Part shown: in pieces, positions 11,861 to 12,442 of the stretch | Position numbering within the stretch: position 1 is the first letter of the stretch | Layout: every line of letters begins with the position of its first letter | Assembly (NCBI GenBank): GCA_964550915.1 | Contig: CAZKBY010000061.1 | Coordinates: 1 to 12,442, forward strand | Direction of reading: 5' to 3' | Length of the DNA: 12,442 bases | From: JARYMI01 sp964550915 | GTDB taxonomy: Bacteria > Acidobacteriota > Aminicenantia > Aminicenantales > UBA8522 | Position numbers and translations under genes: made by a program | The notes under the pieces: model-generated | Told to the model about the DNA's origin: nothing | Database searches by the model: none | The model's input: only the letters and a program-made list of their open reading frames with translations

Positions 11861-12442
11861 TTACTCCTGATAAAGTCTCCTTTTCTTGATGTATTCTTCC
11901 ACGGCGACCGGGACGAGGCCTCTGATAGACTGGCCTTCCCTGATCCGTCGCCTTATTTCTGTTGAGGAAATATCCAGGGCCCGGATTTTGACGAGGAAGA
12001 TATGATGCTCGAAAATCAGGCCTTCCTCAACCCGGCGCCGTCTGCGGGCATCGAGAATTTTGCCTTGGTAGTCCCCCGGGACCACTTTTCTGGCCTGGTC
12101 GAAGGGATAGCCCGGCCGGTTGACGACAATGAAACGGCAAAGCTCGAGGACATTACGGTATGATTTCCAGGTCTCGATCTCCAAGAAGGCATCAACGCCG
12201 ACAATAAAAAAAAGCAGGGCAGCCGGGTAGGTCTTCCTGACCTTCTCGAGCGTGATGACGGAATAGGACGTCTCCCGGGCCTCGATTTCGATCGAAGAAA
12301 CGGCCAACCGCGGCCGGTTCTCAAGCGCCAGCTTGACCATGGCCAAGCGGTCCTCGGCAGAGGCCATCTCGGCTGTCAGTTTATGGGGAGGGATGTAGGA
12401 GGGAACAAAGATAACCGTGTCCAGAGAAAATTTCTCTTGGAC
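11861..12442 (-). CDS. nadD: Nicotinate-nucleotide adenylyltransferase NadD (5' end outside the window)
   Basis: NadD joins nicotinate mononucleotide and ATP to form deamido-NAD+, the substrate of NAD+ synthetase. The frame is open to the window edge, so 193 C-terminal residues are visible. By comparison with the family about 20-25 N-terminal residues, including the GGTFDPxHxGH nucleotide-binding motif, lie beyond position 12442. Visible signatures are FVPSYIPPHK (residues 12-21 of the visible part), FFIVGVDAFLEIETWKSY and the C-terminal ISSTEIRRRI. The ATG at 12367 is internal, because the PPHK motif lies upstream of it. It is the first visible gene of the minus-strand operon, with rsfS one base after its stop. 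Confidence 0.94.
   Translation of the reverse strand, partial: VQEKFSLDTVIFVPSYIPPHKLTAEMASAEDRLAMVKLALENRPRLAVSSIEIEARETSYSVITLEKVRKTYPAALLFFIVGVDAFLEIETWKSYRNVLELCRFIVVNRPGYPFDQARKVVPGDYQGKILDARRRRRVEEGLIFEHHIFLVKIRALDISSTEIRRRIREGQSIRGLVPVAVEEYIKKRRLYQE

Noticed and set aside
12365..12367. ATG at 12367 as start of nadD
   Set aside because: The conserved VPSYIPPHK region lies upstream of it in the same frame, so the gene extends past the window edge.
1..12442. CRISPR arrays, tRNA genes, insertion sequences, att sites or long direct repeats
   Set aside because: None seen on reading both strands; the window is almost fully occupied by housekeeping genes.

Overview
The window is a stretch of densely packed bacterial housekeeping DNA with moderately high G+C. 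Gene content (complete muramic-acid precursor enzymes MurA and MurB, ribosome-modifying enzymes, NAD biosynthesis, a small heat-shock protein, a ComF-type protein, a DUF4388/J-domain/TPR protein and a TPR protein with a signal peptide) fits a free-living, probably Gram-negative bacterium. The DUF4388-J-TPR architecture and the DUF2520 protein recall Acidobacteriota, Aminicenantota or delta-proteobacterial lineages. That placement is an inference with low confidence. No tRNA, rRNA, CRISPR array, insertion sequence or phage gene was seen, and no gap between genes exceeds about 160 bases.

Layout. (1) 69-2948, plus strand: murA, a UPF0173 metal-dependent hydrolase and a DUF2520 Rossmann protein, probably one operon from a promoter almost abutting the murA start. 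(2) 2914-3888, minus strand: murB, converging on and overlapping the DUF2520 gene by 35 bases. (3) 3994-5260, plus: a well-formed promoter, a gene for an exported TPR/coiled-coil protein and a short terminator. (4) 5249-6706, minus: a DUF4388-J-domain-TPR protein. (5) 6773-9098, plus: a nitrilase-family amidase, NAD+ synthetase and RsmI, joined by an 11-base overlap and a 3-base gap. (6) 9197-9788, plus: a self-contained hsp20 unit with strong promoter, strong ribosome-binding site and strong terminator. (7) 9804-12442, minus: nadD (cut by the window edge), rsfS, then an internal promoter followed by rlmH, a DksA/TraR-like zinc protein and comF, all overlapping or nearly so.

How the genes fit together. 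MurA and MurB perform the two steps that make UDP-MurNAc, yet lie on opposite strands with convergent ends. NAD synthesis appears twice: nadD at the right edge makes the dinucleotide precursor, and the amidase/synthetase pair finishes it. The glutaminase and synthetase, which are fused in most glutamine-dependent NadE enzymes, are two overlapping genes here. The right-hand operon links ribosome maturation and silencing (RsfS, RlmH) with a DksA-like regulator carrying the coiled-coil-tip DxxDxA motif.

No wholly new system is evident. The most notable features are the split NAD synthetase, a set of apparently leaderless starts (murA, and the divergent pair at 6706/6773 sharing a palindromic -35), an 11-codon leader ORF whose stop overlaps the rlmH start, an RlmH whose usually conserved C-terminal PYH reads PYA, and an RsmI that ends after the catalytic domain.
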